This document shows positions 1 through 8,147 of a stretch of 64,000 nt of DNA, piece after piece (the first letter of the stretch is position 1; each line of letters opens with the position of its first letter). The translations under genes and the position numbers were made by a program. This DNA comes from Chryseobacterium sp. ON_d1 (GTDB taxonomy: Bacteria; Bacteroidota; Bacteroidia; Flavobacteriales; Weeksellaceae): contig NZ_BJTC01000001.1 in NCBI RefSeq assembly GCF_006829085.1, positions 380,500-444,499 on the forward strand, written 5' to 3'. The notes under the pieces are model-generated. The model was not told where the DNA came from. It saw only the letters and a program-made list of their open reading frames with translations, and made no database searches.

Positions 1-326
1 AGGTTTTTCCATTTTCCGTTACCGGTTTGGATGTGCAGGGATTCTTTTCCTCTTACCCATACCGGGATCATCACTTCCTGAAGCCAGACTTTATCAGCTC
101 CGGCATCACGAAGCTTTTGTTCAGCCCATTTTACTGATTTTTCGTAAGCCTCAGATCCGCTTAAACGGTGTCCGATATTTTTTGTAAGTTCTCTCAGCTC
201 AGCATATCCTTTTCCGTTGTTCAGGATTTCTGTAGAGATTTTTCTGAACTGGATGGAATCATCTTTGGTTTGGCCAAAAGCAGTCAGTCCAAAAAGCAAT
301 AACGAAGTTGCTACTATCTTTTTCAT
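1..326 (-). CDS. M28 peptidase, partial (N-terminal 108 codons)
   Basis: The start codon is at 324-326 and the gene runs off the left edge, so only the signal peptide and N-terminal region are visible; no zinc ligand is in view. The product begins MKKIVATSLLLFG and matches the start of the neighbour at 330-1688 almost residue for residue. By eye there are 11 mismatches in 326 bases. It lies 3 bp after the stop of that neighbour, so it is the last visible member of a leftward three-gene array. By homology it should be a secreted or periplasmic zinc aminopeptidase or carboxypeptidase-Q-like enzyme. Function rests wholly on the paralogue because the catalytic part is outside the window. Confidence 0.85.
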   Translation of the reverse strand, partial: MKKIVATSLLLFGLTAFGQTKDDSIQFRKISTEILNNGKGYAELRELTKNIGHRLSGSEAYEKSVKWAEQKLRDAGADKVWLQEVMIPVWVRGKESLHIQTGNGKWKN

Positions 327-329
327 TGT

Positions 330-1688
330 TTACCAATTTTTATCAATCATATAAATAAGTTGTGTCATCACCGCAGAACCCAATAGCAGTTCTCTTCTGT
401 TGACTTTTTCAAAAGTGTCCTCTTCAGTATGGTGAATATCGAAATAACGTTGCGGATCAGGAACCAGTTCAGCGGTAGGAACTCCCATTTCGTGAAGCGG
501 AGCAATATCTGATCCGGAATATTTTCCCTCAAAATTATAGACTCCATAAGGCAGAAACAGGGTGACCCAGCTTTTGATCTGGTTTCTTTGAGGTTCATTC
601 ATTTCCAGAGAAATTCCCCGCGGTGAAAAGCCTCCTGCATCTGTTTCTATGGCAAATATGTGTTTTTCATTATTTTCTTTGGCGATTTTGCCATATTGTT
701 TTCCGCCTTTTGTGCCATTTTCTTCGTTGGCAAAACAAACTGCACGGATGGTATGGTTATTTTGTATTCCTAATTTTTTAAAGGTTCTCAATACTTCAAT
801 ACTCTGCACAATACCTGCTCCGTCATCATGAGCACCTTCCCCTACATCCCAGGAATCGAGATGCCCTCCAACTACAATGATGTTTTGGTCTTTTTTTCCG
901 GTGATTTCACCAATGACAGAGTGGGAGAGTTTCTCCCCTTTCATTCCACAGTTGGAATTAAGTTTAGCGGTTACTTTTTGTTTTTTCAATAATGCCTCGA
1001 GTTCATCAGCTGAAGTATTTCCGATGGTTACCGCCGGCACTTTGGGAATGTTTTCATCATAGCGCATATTGCCGGTATGGGGTACATCGTCGAATGCGGA
1101 AGAAAGTGACCTTACAATAGTAAATCTGCCCCCCTTTTTTGCGGTTAAAGAAGCGGCAGTTCTCCTGTAAGCACCTGCTTCACGATATGAAATGAACGTT
1201 TGTACATTTCCCTGGTTAAAAGGGTAATTGAAAAATACAATCTTATCTTTTACTTTTTCAGCAGGAAGCTTATCGTACTCTTCCAGTGATTTTACCATAA
1301 TAATATCTCCTGAGATATCTTTTCCTCCGGTTCCTTCAGAGTTGCCAAGCGAAAGCATTTTGATCTTTTTCCATTTTCCGTTACCGGTTTGGATGTGCAG
1401 GGATTCTTTTCCTCTTACCCATACCGGGATCATCACTTCCTGAAGCCAGACTTTATCAGCTCCGGCATCACGAAGCTTTTGTTCAGCCCATTTTACTGAT
1501 TTTTCGTAAGCTTCAGATCCACTTAAACGGTGTCCGATATTTTTTGTAAGTTCTCTCAGCTCAGTATATCCTTTTCCGTTGTTCAGGATTTCTGTAGAGA
1601 TTTTTCTGAACTGAATGGAATCATCTTTGGTCTGGCCAAAGACAGCCATTCCAAAAAGCAATAACGAAGTTGCTACTATCTTTTTCAT
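330..1688 (-). CDS. M28 family zinc peptidase (carboxypeptidase Q-like), secreted
   Basis: A 452-residue protein with a signal peptide ending near FGQ (residue 19). It carries the full M28 di-zinc set in the arrangement of the carboxypeptidase Q/PGCP group: H276 and D278 in GGHLDSWD, bridging D288 in HDDGAG, the general-base/ligand pair E322-E323 in NEENG, D350 in ETDAGG and H419/H420 in DIHHTEEDT. A PA-type insert precedes the catalytic part. The expected role is removal of single amino acids from peptides in the periplasm or outside the cell. It starts 3 bp after the stop of the degenerate paralogue 1692-3095 and ends 3 bp before the third copy, so the three are probably co-transcribed. Confidence 0.93.
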   Translation of the reverse strand: MKKIVATSLLLFGMAVFGQTKDDSIQFRKISTEILNNGKGYTELRELTKNIGHRLSGSEAYEKSVKWAEQKLRDAGADKVWLQEVMIPVWVRGKESLHIQTGNGKWKKIKMLSLGNSEGTGGKDISGDIIMVKSLEEYDKLPAEKVKDKIVFFNYPFNQGNVQTFISYREAGAYRRTAASLTAKKGGRFTIVRSLSSAFDDVPHTGNMRYDENIPKVPAVTIGNTSADELEALLKKQKVTAKLNSNCGMKGEKLSHSVIGEITGKKDQNIIVVGGHLDSWDVGEGAHDDGAGIVQSIEVLRTFKKLGIQNNHTIRAVCFANEENGTKGGKQYGKIAKENNEKHIFAIETDAGGFSPRGISLEMNEPQRNQIKSWVTLFLPYGVYNFEGKYSGSDIAPLHEMGVPTAELVPDPQRYFDIHHTEEDTFEKVNRRELLLGSAVMTQLIYMIDKNW

Positions 1689-1691
1689 TGT

Positions 1692-3095
1692 TTACCAATT
1701 TTTATCAATCATAAAAATTAACTGTGTCATTGCAACGGCACCCAGAAGAAGCTCTCTTTTATTTACTTTATCAAAGGTATCCTGCTCGGAATGGTGATAA
1801 TCAAAATATCTTTGTGTATCTACAACAAGTTCTGCTAAGGGTATGTCAAGTTTTTTTAAAGGAGAGATGTCCTGTATTGCTTCTGTTTGATCGAAATCAT
1901 AAACACCATAAGGAAGGAAATAGTCTTTCCATGGATAGATCAGCCTCCTTCTTTGAGGAGACATATCCAAAGAAAATCCTCGTGGAGAATATCCTCCGGC
2001 ATCAGTTCCTAAAGCAAATACATGTTTTTCCTCTTTCTTTTTTACATAAGCGGCGTACATTTCGCGGCCCTGTCCTCCGTTTTCACTGTTGGCATACAAA
2101 ACTACTCTGATGGTGTGATTATTTTCGTATCCAAGCGCTTTTAACGTCCTTAAAACTTCAATACACTGCACAACACCTGTTCCGTCATCAATGGCGCCTT
2201 CGCCAACATCCCAGGAATCAAGCTGGGCACCTAAAACAATTACTTTAGAATCTTTTTTGCCCTGAATTTCAGCAATGATATTGGGATTGGTGGTATCGCT
2301 TTTAGACTGTGCGGTCATATTGATTTTAGCGGTAACTTTTTGACTTTTCAGGGTTTTCTCCAATTCATCCGCAGATCTTACCCCGATAGACAAAGCCGGA
2401 ATTTTAATTTTATCATCCGGTTCGTAGTAAATCATTTTGGCATGCGGAGTATCATCATTGGCTGTTGTCAATGATCTTATAATTAATGCTTTGGCACCTG
2501 TTTTAGCGATGACAGAGGCAGAAATTAATTTTGATTTTGCGGTCTGTAAATAGGAATCACTGGTATTGATGATTTTAGGATCTATAGGAACATTCACAAA
2601 AACTATTTTGTCCTTTAACTGGCCTATTGACATGGCATTAAGCTCCGAAGTGGAATTAATTAAAACAATTTCACCTGTCAGGTCTTTGCCGCCTGTTCCT
2701 TCGGAGTTTCCAAAAGAAAGCATCCTGATATTTTTCCAGTCTCCGTTTCCGGCTTTTATCTGCAGGGATTCTTTTCCTCTGATCCAAACCGGGGTTTTGG
2801 CTTCCTGCCTCCAGATCATGTTTATGCCGATTTCCTTAAATTTTTTTTCTGCCCATTCTACGGCTTTTGCATACCCTGGTGTGGCACTGAAACGTGGTCC
2901 GATTCCTTTGGTAAGCTCTCCCAGATTTTCATAAGCAGCGCCGTTGGTCATAATTTCATCCGAAATTTTTCTGAACTCATCATGATAATTGAATTTGGCA
3001 ACCATTCCTTTTTTTGCCGGATTTTTTTGTGGCTTTTTTTGAGAAAATAAAAATCCACTCAAAAAGAGTGGAAGTATAATGAATATTTTTTTCAT
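1692..3095 (-). CDS. M28-family paralogue with degenerate active site (likely pseudoenzyme)
   Basis: A 467-residue secreted protein (signal peptide ending near LFSQ), collinear with the downstream M28 peptidase. The zinc-ligand His is Gln: GAQLDSWD, Q291. The catalytic Glu is Ser: NSENG, S337. The bridging Asp (D303), second Glu (E338), D365 and the final HH are kept. The frame is intact and the fold motifs are well kept, so this is not a decaying gene. In M28 enzymes loss of both the base and a metal ligand should abolish peptidase activity. It may bind peptides or another protein instead. It is the first gene of the array and has a promoter-like box at 3124-3131. Confidence 0.88.
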   Translation of the reverse strand: MKKIFIILPLFLSGFLFSQKKPQKNPAKKGMVAKFNYHDEFRKISDEIMTNGAAYENLGELTKGIGPRFSATPGYAKAVEWAEKKFKEIGINMIWRQEAKTPVWIRGKESLQIKAGNGDWKNIRMLSFGNSEGTGGKDLTGEIVLINSTSELNAMSIGQLKDKIVFVNVPIDPKIINTSDSYLQTAKSKLISASVIAKTGAKALIIRSLTTANDDTPHAKMIYYEPDDKIKIPALSIGVRSADELEKTLKSQKVTAKINMTAQSKSDTTNPNIIAEIQGKKDSKVIVLGAQLDSWDVGEGAIDDGTGVVQCIEVLRTLKALGYENNHTIRVVLYANSENGGQGREMYAAYVKKKEEKHVFALGTDAGGYSPRGFSLDMSPQRRRLIYPWKDYFLPYGVYDFDQTEAIQDISPLKKLDIPLAELVVDTQRYFDYHHSEQDTFDKVNKRELLLGAVAMTQLIFMIDKNW

Positions 3096-3123
3096 TTATT
3101 ATTTACCTTTCTTTTTCCATTGA

Positions 3124-3131
3124 TAAAATTA
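3124..3131 (-). promoter_or_regulatory. Promoter -7 box of the M28 array (near consensus)
   Basis: On the minus strand it reads TAATTTTA, one mismatch from the Bacteroidota TAnnTTTG box. It lies 28 bases upstream of the start codon at 3095, a normal spacing for this window. It suggests the array has its own promoter after the DUF1015 gene. Confidence 0.4.
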
Positions 3132-3150
3132 GGGAAAAAATAGGAAATTA

Positions 3151-4395
3151 TTAAGGTTTCATATCATACATTACTAAGGCTGTAATCAATTTTGGCTCAA
3201 TGAATGTACATTTCGGAGGCATGCTTAGTTTTAAGTCTGAAATTTTAATCATATCATTAAAACTTACAGGATAAATTCCGAAACCGACTTTACCTTCACC
3301 GTTATCCACTTTTTCTTTTAAAATATTGATTCCGTTGATATTGGAGGTTCCTTTTACATAAGAAATAAGCTCAGAGCTGTCCGGATCTTCAATTTTCAGA
3401 ATATTTTTGAAAATATACTTGTCTAAAAGGTGGTGATCCAGATTGTCCAGAGACATTTCCTTGGAACGAAGATCATGCTTTACGTGAAGAGAATAAAACT
3501 TACCGTCCATATACATCGAAATGTGGAACTTTTGAGAAGGGTAGTATGGTGTTTCTCCTTTTTCGTGAATGAGGAAGTACTGCTCAAGTTCTTTCAGGAA
3601 CGTTTCGGATGAAATACCGTTCAGGTCATGTAAAATTCTGTTATAATCATGAATTTTAATGGATTGGTTGGAAACGATAAAACTGTATACAAAGTTATAA
3701 AGCTCTGTGCCGTTATGTCTTTTATTTTTATCTTTATGACGTTTTGCGTTCAATGCAGTAGAGCCAATTCTGTGATGTCCGTCGGCAATATAAAAAGAGT
3801 CTATCTGATCAATCACTTCTTTAAACTGCTGAAGTTTAAGACGGTTATCTATTCTCCATATTTTATGTCTGATACCGATAGAGTCAACATGATTAAAGAT
3901 GGGAACATTTTTTTCCTCATGATTCATCAGCAACTCGATTTTTGAGTTAGCAGGATAGGTAAGAAGCACAGGCTCAGCCTGTAAATTTACTTTCTCAAGA
4001 TAATGAGCCAGCTTTTCCTTCTTCTGAGGAATGGTACTTTCATGTCGTTTGATTTTTCCATTCCAGAAATCTTCAATACTCGCTAATCCCAGAAGTCCTC
4101 TGAACACCTGTTTGTTGGGGTAGATCTGCTCATAAAGATAATAGGCTGAATTGTCCTGAACGAGTTTCTTCTCTTCCAGAAGTTCTTCAAATGTAGAACG
4201 GATTTTTCTCAGATTCCGGTCAATATCTTTAGATTTACTTACGACATATGGTTTGATCATATTGATGTAAGTATTTTCAACTTGAGCTTTCTCTGCAATC
4301 TCTTCCTGGGTGAAATTATCCAGTGGATGGGTAGGGAAAGTGCTCTCAAAGTCTCTATGAGGTCTTATTCCACGGAAAGGTTTAAAAACAGGCAT
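3151..4395 (-). CDS. DUF1015 family protein in serine-biosynthesis cluster
   Basis: A 414-residue cytoplasmic protein with no signal peptide. It starts MPVFKPFRGIRP and has the family's ADGHHRIGS motif (D205 to R209). Such proteins are often encoded beside serA and serC, as here: serA ends 2 bp upstream, so the two are surely co-transcribed. The biochemical role of DUF1015 is not established to my knowledge. The DGHHR motif resembles the one in ParB-fold proteins, a fold that includes free serine kinases of the SerK/SbnI type. Together with its neighbours this suggests a role on serine or phosphoserine. No serB-like phosphatase is encoded in this block. Confidence 0.9.
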   Translation of the reverse strand: MPVFKPFRGIRPHRDFESTFPTHPLDNFTQEEIAEKAQVENTYINMIKPYVVSKSKDIDRNLRKIRSTFEELLEEKKLVQDNSAYYLYEQIYPNKQVFRGLLGLASIEDFWNGKIKRHESTIPQKKEKLAHYLEKVNLQAEPVLLTYPANSKIELLMNHEEKNVPIFNHVDSIGIRHKIWRIDNRLKLQQFKEVIDQIDSFYIADGHHRIGSTALNAKRHKDKNKRHNGTELYNFVYSFIVSNQSIKIHDYNRILHDLNGISSETFLKELEQYFLIHEKGETPYYPSQKFHISMYMDGKFYSLHVKHDLRSKEMSLDNLDHHLLDKYIFKNILKIEDPDSSELISYVKGTSNINGINILKEKVDNGEGKVGFGIYPVSFNDMIKISDLKLSMPPKCTFIEPKLITALVMYDMKP

Positions 4396-4397
4396 AT

Positions 4398-5363
4398 TTA
4401 TCTTATAGTTTCTTTTTGTAGCTTAATAATTTGTTCCGCAAGTTCGATACCGATTTTCTCCTGTGCATCCACTGTATTTCCTCCAACGTGGGGTGAAAGG
4501 GATAGGGCAGGATTCATCAGTAAAGGTAATTCCGGGTTCGGTTCATTTTCAAAAACATCCAATGCCGCTCCGGCTACTTTTCCTGATTCGATAAAATCAA
4601 TCAATGTTACTTCATTGATGACGCCACCTCTTGCAGTATTCACGATATAGACTCCGTCTTTCATCTTTTCAAACTGGGGGGTGTCTATAATATATTCGTT
4701 CGTTCTCGGCGTATTGATACTTATAAAATCTGCATTTTTAAGGAATGCATTCATATCATTGGTGGAAGTAATTTCAAAATTGACTGACTGTCCGTCGAAA
4801 AAGTTCAGGGTAAGAACTTCTGTTTTCGGGCTTCTTGTCAGAACAGTGACCTTCATTCCCAAACCAATTCCTATTTTCACAACTTCCTGGCCAATACTTC
4901 CAAAGCCGATTACTCCTAATGTTTTTCCTGAAAGTTCATACGCATTACCGAATGATTTTTTCATTGCATTGAAATGGGTCTCTCCTTCCAGCGGCATCAG
5001 TCTGTTGGATTCATGCAGAAATCTCGCCAGTGAAATGAAATGTCCGAAAACCAACTCAGCAACCGATTTTGAAGATGCAGTAGGGGTATTGATTACTCTG
5101 ATCCCTTTACTTCTGGCATATTCTACATCAATATTGTCCATCCCGATACCCCCTCGTCCGATAATTTTAAGGCCGGGACATGCATCGATAAGATCCTGTC
5201 TTACTTTCGTTGCACTTCTTACCAGAAGAACGTCCACATTATTATCGTTTATAAAATTAATAACGTGATCCTGAGCCACTCTATTGTCCAGAATTTCAAT
5301 TCCGGCTTTTTTCAGAGCATTTTCTCCGGCTTTTGAGATACCATCGTTTGCTAAAACTTTCAT
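4398..5363 (-). CDS. serA: D-3-phosphoglycerate dehydrogenase (short form)
   Basis: A 321-residue NAD-dependent 2-hydroxyacid dehydrogenase catalysing the first step of the phosphorylated serine pathway, 3-phosphoglycerate to 3-phosphohydroxypyruvate. The Rossmann motif GFGSIGQ is present. The catalytic Arg (NTARGG), Glu (FENEPN) and His (SPHVGG) are in the expected order. It ends soon after the His motif, so it has no ACT or ASB regulatory domain and is probably not serine-inhibited through one. It lies between serC (123 bp upstream) and the DUF1015 gene (2 bp downstream), all on the same strand. Confidence 0.93.
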   Translation of the reverse strand: MKVLANDGISKAGENALKKAGIEILDNRVAQDHVINFINDNNVDVLLVRSATKVRQDLIDACPGLKIIGRGGIGMDNIDVEYARSKGIRVINTPTASSKSVAELVFGHFISLARFLHESNRLMPLEGETHFNAMKKSFGNAYELSGKTLGVIGFGSIGQEVVKIGIGLGMKVTVLTRSPKTEVLTLNFFDGQSVNFEITSTNDMNAFLKNADFISINTPRTNEYIIDTPQFEKMKDGVYIVNTARGGVINEVTLIDFIESGKVAGAALDVFENEPNPELPLLMNPALSLSPHVGGNTVDAQEKIGIELAEQIIKLQKETIR

Positions 5364-5377
5364 GAATTATTTGATTT

Positions 5378-5468
5378 AAAGATTGAAAGAGTTAAATATT
5401 TCAAAATTTTAAAACTGGGGCGCAAATTAGTAAAATTAAATGAACTGATTTTATATCTTTCAATCTTT
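5378..5468. repeat. Inverted-repeat element between serC and serA
   Basis: A perfect 12-base inverted pair, AAAGATTGAAAG at 5378-5389 and its complement at 5457-5468, spans 91 bp of AT-rich DNA that fills most of the serC-serA gap. A related string (TTCAATCTTTGAATTTT) occurs near 54171-54188, which hints at a dispersed element. It could act on the serA message or be an inserted miniature element. Confidence 0.5.
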
Positions 5469-5486
5469 GAATTTTTTATTTTTAAT

Positions 5487-6551
5487 TTATTTGATAGATT
5501 TCATTACATCTACCAGAACCTGTACACTCTCAATCGGTAAAGCGTTGTACAAACTTGCTCTGTACCCGCCAAGACTTCTGTGTCCGTTCAATCCACTGAT
5601 TCCCGCAGCTTTCCAAGCATTGTCAAACTCTTCTTTCTTATTTTCATCTGTAATTCTGAAAGAAACATTCATCAATGAACGGTCTTCTTTTACGCAGAAA
5701 GTTTCGAATAAAGGGTTGTTGTCGATCTCATCATATAAAAGCTTGGCTTTAGCTTCATTTCTCTGTTCTGCAGCAGCAATACCTCCATTTCTTTCAAGAT
5801 ACTGAAGGGTAAGTAATGATGCATATACAGGGAATACTGGTGGAGTATTATACATGGATTCTTTAGCGATGTGCTGGGAGTAATCCAAAATAGAAAACAT
5901 ATTTTCTCTTCCCGTTTTACCAAGAATTTCTTTTTTTATTACCACTAATGTAACACCTGCAGGCCCCATATTTTTCTGTGCCCCGGCATAGATCAGATCG
6001 AATTTAGAAAAATCAAGCTGTCTGGAAAAAATGTCAGAGCTCATATCGCAAACCATCAGGGTATCCACTTCAGGGAAAGTCTTCATCTGAGTTCCATAAA
6101 TGGTATTGTTGGAAGTACAATGAAAATAATCATATTCTGAGCCCACCGTATAGTTTTTAGGAATAAAGGAATAGTTTTCTTCTTTTGAAGAACCTACCAC
6201 ATCTACCGTACCTACTTTTTTTGCCTCTTTGATGGCTCCGGCTGCCCATGTTCCTGTATCCAGGTAAGCTGCTTTTCCACCTACTTTCATCAGGTTGTAA
6301 GGAACCATTGCAAACTGCAGGCTGGCACCTCCTCCTAAATAAAGTACTTCATAATCATCACCAAGATTCATCAATCTTTTTACAATGGCACGCGCTTCAT
6401 CCATTACAGCAACGAAGTCTTTGCTTCTGTGAGAAATTTCAAGAAGAGACAATCCAATTCCGTTAAAGTCCAGAATAGCCTGTGCTGATTTTTCAAATAC
6501 CTCCTGTGGTAAAATACATGGTCCTGCGCTGAAGTTGTGCTTTTTGCTCAT
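5487..6551 (-). CDS. serC: Phosphoserine aminotransferase
   Basis: A 354-residue class-V PLP enzyme that turns 3-phosphohydroxypyruvate and glutamate into phosphoserine and 2-oxoglutarate; it usually also serves pyridoxal-phosphate synthesis. The N-terminus KHNFSAGPCILP is the family signature, and the PLP lysine is in AGAQKNMGPAG. Length is normal for the family. It is first in the serC-serA-DUF1015 block and is insulated from the ferredoxin gene by a strong minus-strand terminator at 6627-6660. Confidence 0.96.
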   Translation of the reverse strand: MSKKHNFSAGPCILPQEVFEKSAQAILDFNGIGLSLLEISHRSKDFVAVMDEARAIVKRLMNLGDDYEVLYLGGGASLQFAMVPYNLMKVGGKAAYLDTGTWAAGAIKEAKKVGTVDVVGSSKEENYSFIPKNYTVGSEYDYFHCTSNNTIYGTQMKTFPEVDTLMVCDMSSDIFSRQLDFSKFDLIYAGAQKNMGPAGVTLVVIKKEILGKTGRENMFSILDYSQHIAKESMYNTPPVFPVYASLLTLQYLERNGGIAAAEQRNEAKAKLLYDEIDNNPLFETFCVKEDRSLMNVSFRITDENKKEEFDNAWKAAGISGLNGHRSLGGYRASLYNALPIESVQVLVDVMKSIK

Positions 6552-6626
6552 ATTTTTATTTTTTGGTTGCTTCCGGATTTGAAATTCCTTTAGCTTTATT
6601 TTTTGGTTAAGTTGGGATTGTTGGAC

Positions 6627-6660
6627 AAAAAAACCGTCTCACAGATCATGAGACGGAAAT
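6627..6660 (-). terminator. Intrinsic terminator after the ferredoxin gene
   Basis: An 8-bp perfect stem (CCGTCTCA / TGAGACGG, 6634-6641 with 6649-6656) and a 7-base loop, followed on the minus strand by seven T's. It lies just past the ferredoxin stop codon and separates that gene from serC. Confidence 0.85.
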
Positions 6661-6664
6661 TTTT

Positions 6665-7015
6665 TTATTCGCCGTGTAAGAATGCTTTTTTATTAAGCAG
6701 CGCTTCTTCAGATTCTACATGGTCTTCGTCAGGAACACAGCAGTCTACAGGACATACAGCCGCACACTGAGGTTCTTCATGGAATCCTTTGCATTCTGTA
6801 CACTTATCTGTTACAATGAAATATACATCATCACTTACAGGTTCCTGTGGTGCATTGGCATCTACAGTAAGTCCCGACGGCAAAGTAATGGTACCTTGAA
6901 GAGCCGTACCGTCAGAAGCTTTCCAATCTACAGCTCCTTCATATATTGCATTGTTTGGGCATTCTGGTTCGCAAGCCCCACAGTTAATGCATTCATCAGT
7001 TATTTTAATAGCCAT
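6665..7015 (-). CDS. 4Fe-4S dicluster ferredoxin
   Basis: A 116-residue soluble electron carrier with two cysteine sets. The first is classical, CINCGACEPECP near residues 9-20. The second, CTECKGFHEEPQCAAVCPVDCC, has extra residues between the second and third Cys as in Alvin-type ferredoxins. An acidic linker of about 50 residues separates them. It is divergent from the acyl-CoA reductase gene, and the two promoters overlap in a 59-bp gap. That pairing suggests a shared physiological setting, but the redox partner is unknown. Confidence 0.92.
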   Translation of the reverse strand: MAIKITDECINCGACEPECPNNAIYEGAVDWKASDGTALQGTITLPSGLTVDANAPQEPVSDDVYFIVTDKCTECKGFHEEPQCAAVCPVDCCVPDEDHVESEEALLNKKAFLHGE

Positions 7016-7028
7016 CGCTAATTTTTTT

Positions 7029-7036
7029 TAAATTTG
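7029..7036 (+). promoter_or_regulatory. Promoter -7 box of the acyl-CoA reductase gene
   Basis: TAAATTTG matches the Bacteroidota TAnnTTTG box exactly and lies 38 bases before the start codon at 7075. It almost touches the opposing ferredoxin box at 7039-7046. Confidence 0.7.
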
Positions 7037-7038
7037 CA

Positions 7039-7046
7039 CAAAATTA
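7039..7046 (-). promoter_or_regulatory. Promoter -7 box of the ferredoxin gene
   Basis: On the minus strand it reads TAATTTTG, an exact TAnnTTTG match 23 bases upstream of the ferredoxin start codon. It faces away from the box at 7029-7036, so the two polymerase sites overlap. Confidence 0.7.
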
Positions 7047-7074
7047 CAAAATATTCCCCAATTTTAAAGTAATT

Positions 7075-8109
7075 ATGAATACCGAAAATCAAGTTTTAGG
7101 ACTTATTAAGTTAAGCGATTATATAAAAGCGTTTTTAGCGAAGAAACCGGAAGATCACAATGAAGATGATGCCGATATTGAATTATTGTTAAAAAGGTCT
7201 GAAATAGAGAATCCGTGGTTTACTGTTGATAATCAGAAATTTGCTTTGACGCAATGGGCTGATCTTCTTACTGAAGAAAAGATTAAAAACTGGCTAGGAA
7301 ATTATTCAATCTCTAAAACTTCAAAAAGAGTTGGACTTATTTTGGCGGGAAATATTCCTTTGGTAGGACTTCATGATGTCATTTCAGTAGTTTTGAGCCA
7401 TCATATTCCTGTTATTAAGCTGTCTTCAAAAGATAAATATCTGATTCCGTTTTTATTAAAGAAGTGGAATGAGTTTTCTGGCGGAAATATTTCCTTTGAG
7501 TTTGTAGAAAAATTAGAGAACTTTGATGCAGTTATTGCCACTGGAAGCAATAATACGGCAAGATATCTGGAATATTATTTCAAGAATCATCTCAGCATTA
7601 TCCGTAAAAACAGAACTTCTGTTGCGGTACTGAAAGGTGATGAGACAAATGAAGAGCTGCAATTGCTGGCAAAAGACATTTTCCAGTATTTCGGATTAGG
7701 ATGCCGCAATGTAACGCGGATTTTTATTCCGCAGGATTTTGTGATTGACAGGCTGTTTGAGAACTTCTTGGGATTCCAGGATATTATCAATCATAATAAA
7801 TATGCTAATAATTATGACTATAACAGAGCGGTTTATCTTCTAAACCAAGATAAATTCTGGGATAATAATTTTGTGATGCTGAAGGAGGATGATAAACTTT
7901 TCAGTCCGCTTTCAGTAATCAATTTCAGCAGATATGAATCCCTGGATGATGTGAAACACTTCATTGCAGAAAATGAAGAAAATATCCAGTGTGTGGTAGC
8001 AAAAGAGGAGTTGGGCTTGAGTGCTGTTCCGTTTGGAGAAGCGCAAAATCCGGACCTTGATACCTATGCGGATAATGTAGATACAATGAAATTTTTAGAA
8101 CTGGTCTGA
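7075..8109 (+). CDS. LuxC-like acyl-CoA reductase
   Basis: A 344-residue protein of the acyl-CoA reductase (LuxC) family, which reduces acyl-CoA or acyl-enzyme thioesters to aldehydes with NADPH. The conserved segment GLILAGNIPLVGLHD, the Rossmann-like ATGSNNTAR stretch and the candidate nucleophile Cys in FGLGCRNVTRIF are all visible. No luciferase genes and no LuxE-type acyl-protein synthetase are nearby, so light production is not implied. Such genes are common in Bacteroidota; the true substrate is unknown. The adjacent divergent ferredoxin is the only contextual clue. Confidence 0.85.
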   Translation: MNTENQVLGLIKLSDYIKAFLAKKPEDHNEDDADIELLLKRSEIENPWFTVDNQKFALTQWADLLTEEKIKNWLGNYSISKTSKRVGLILAGNIPLVGLHDVISVVLSHHIPVIKLSSKDKYLIPFLLKKWNEFSGGNISFEFVEKLENFDAVIATGSNNTARYLEYYFKNHLSIIRKNRTSVAVLKGDETNEELQLLAKDIFQYFGLGCRNVTRIFIPQDFVIDRLFENFLGFQDIINHNKYANNYDYNRAVYLLNQDKFWDNNFVMLKEDDKLFSPLSVINFSRYESLDDVKHFIAENEENIQCVVAKEELGLSAVPFGEAQNPDLDTYADNVDTMKFLELV

Positions 8110-8147
8110 TTTTCGTATCTTCCATCACTTATTTCACCAAAAATAAA

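Noticed and set aside
7075..8109. A bioluminescence or quorum-type lux operon
   Set aside because: Only a LuxC-family reductase is present; no luciferase, LuxD or LuxE gene is adjacent.
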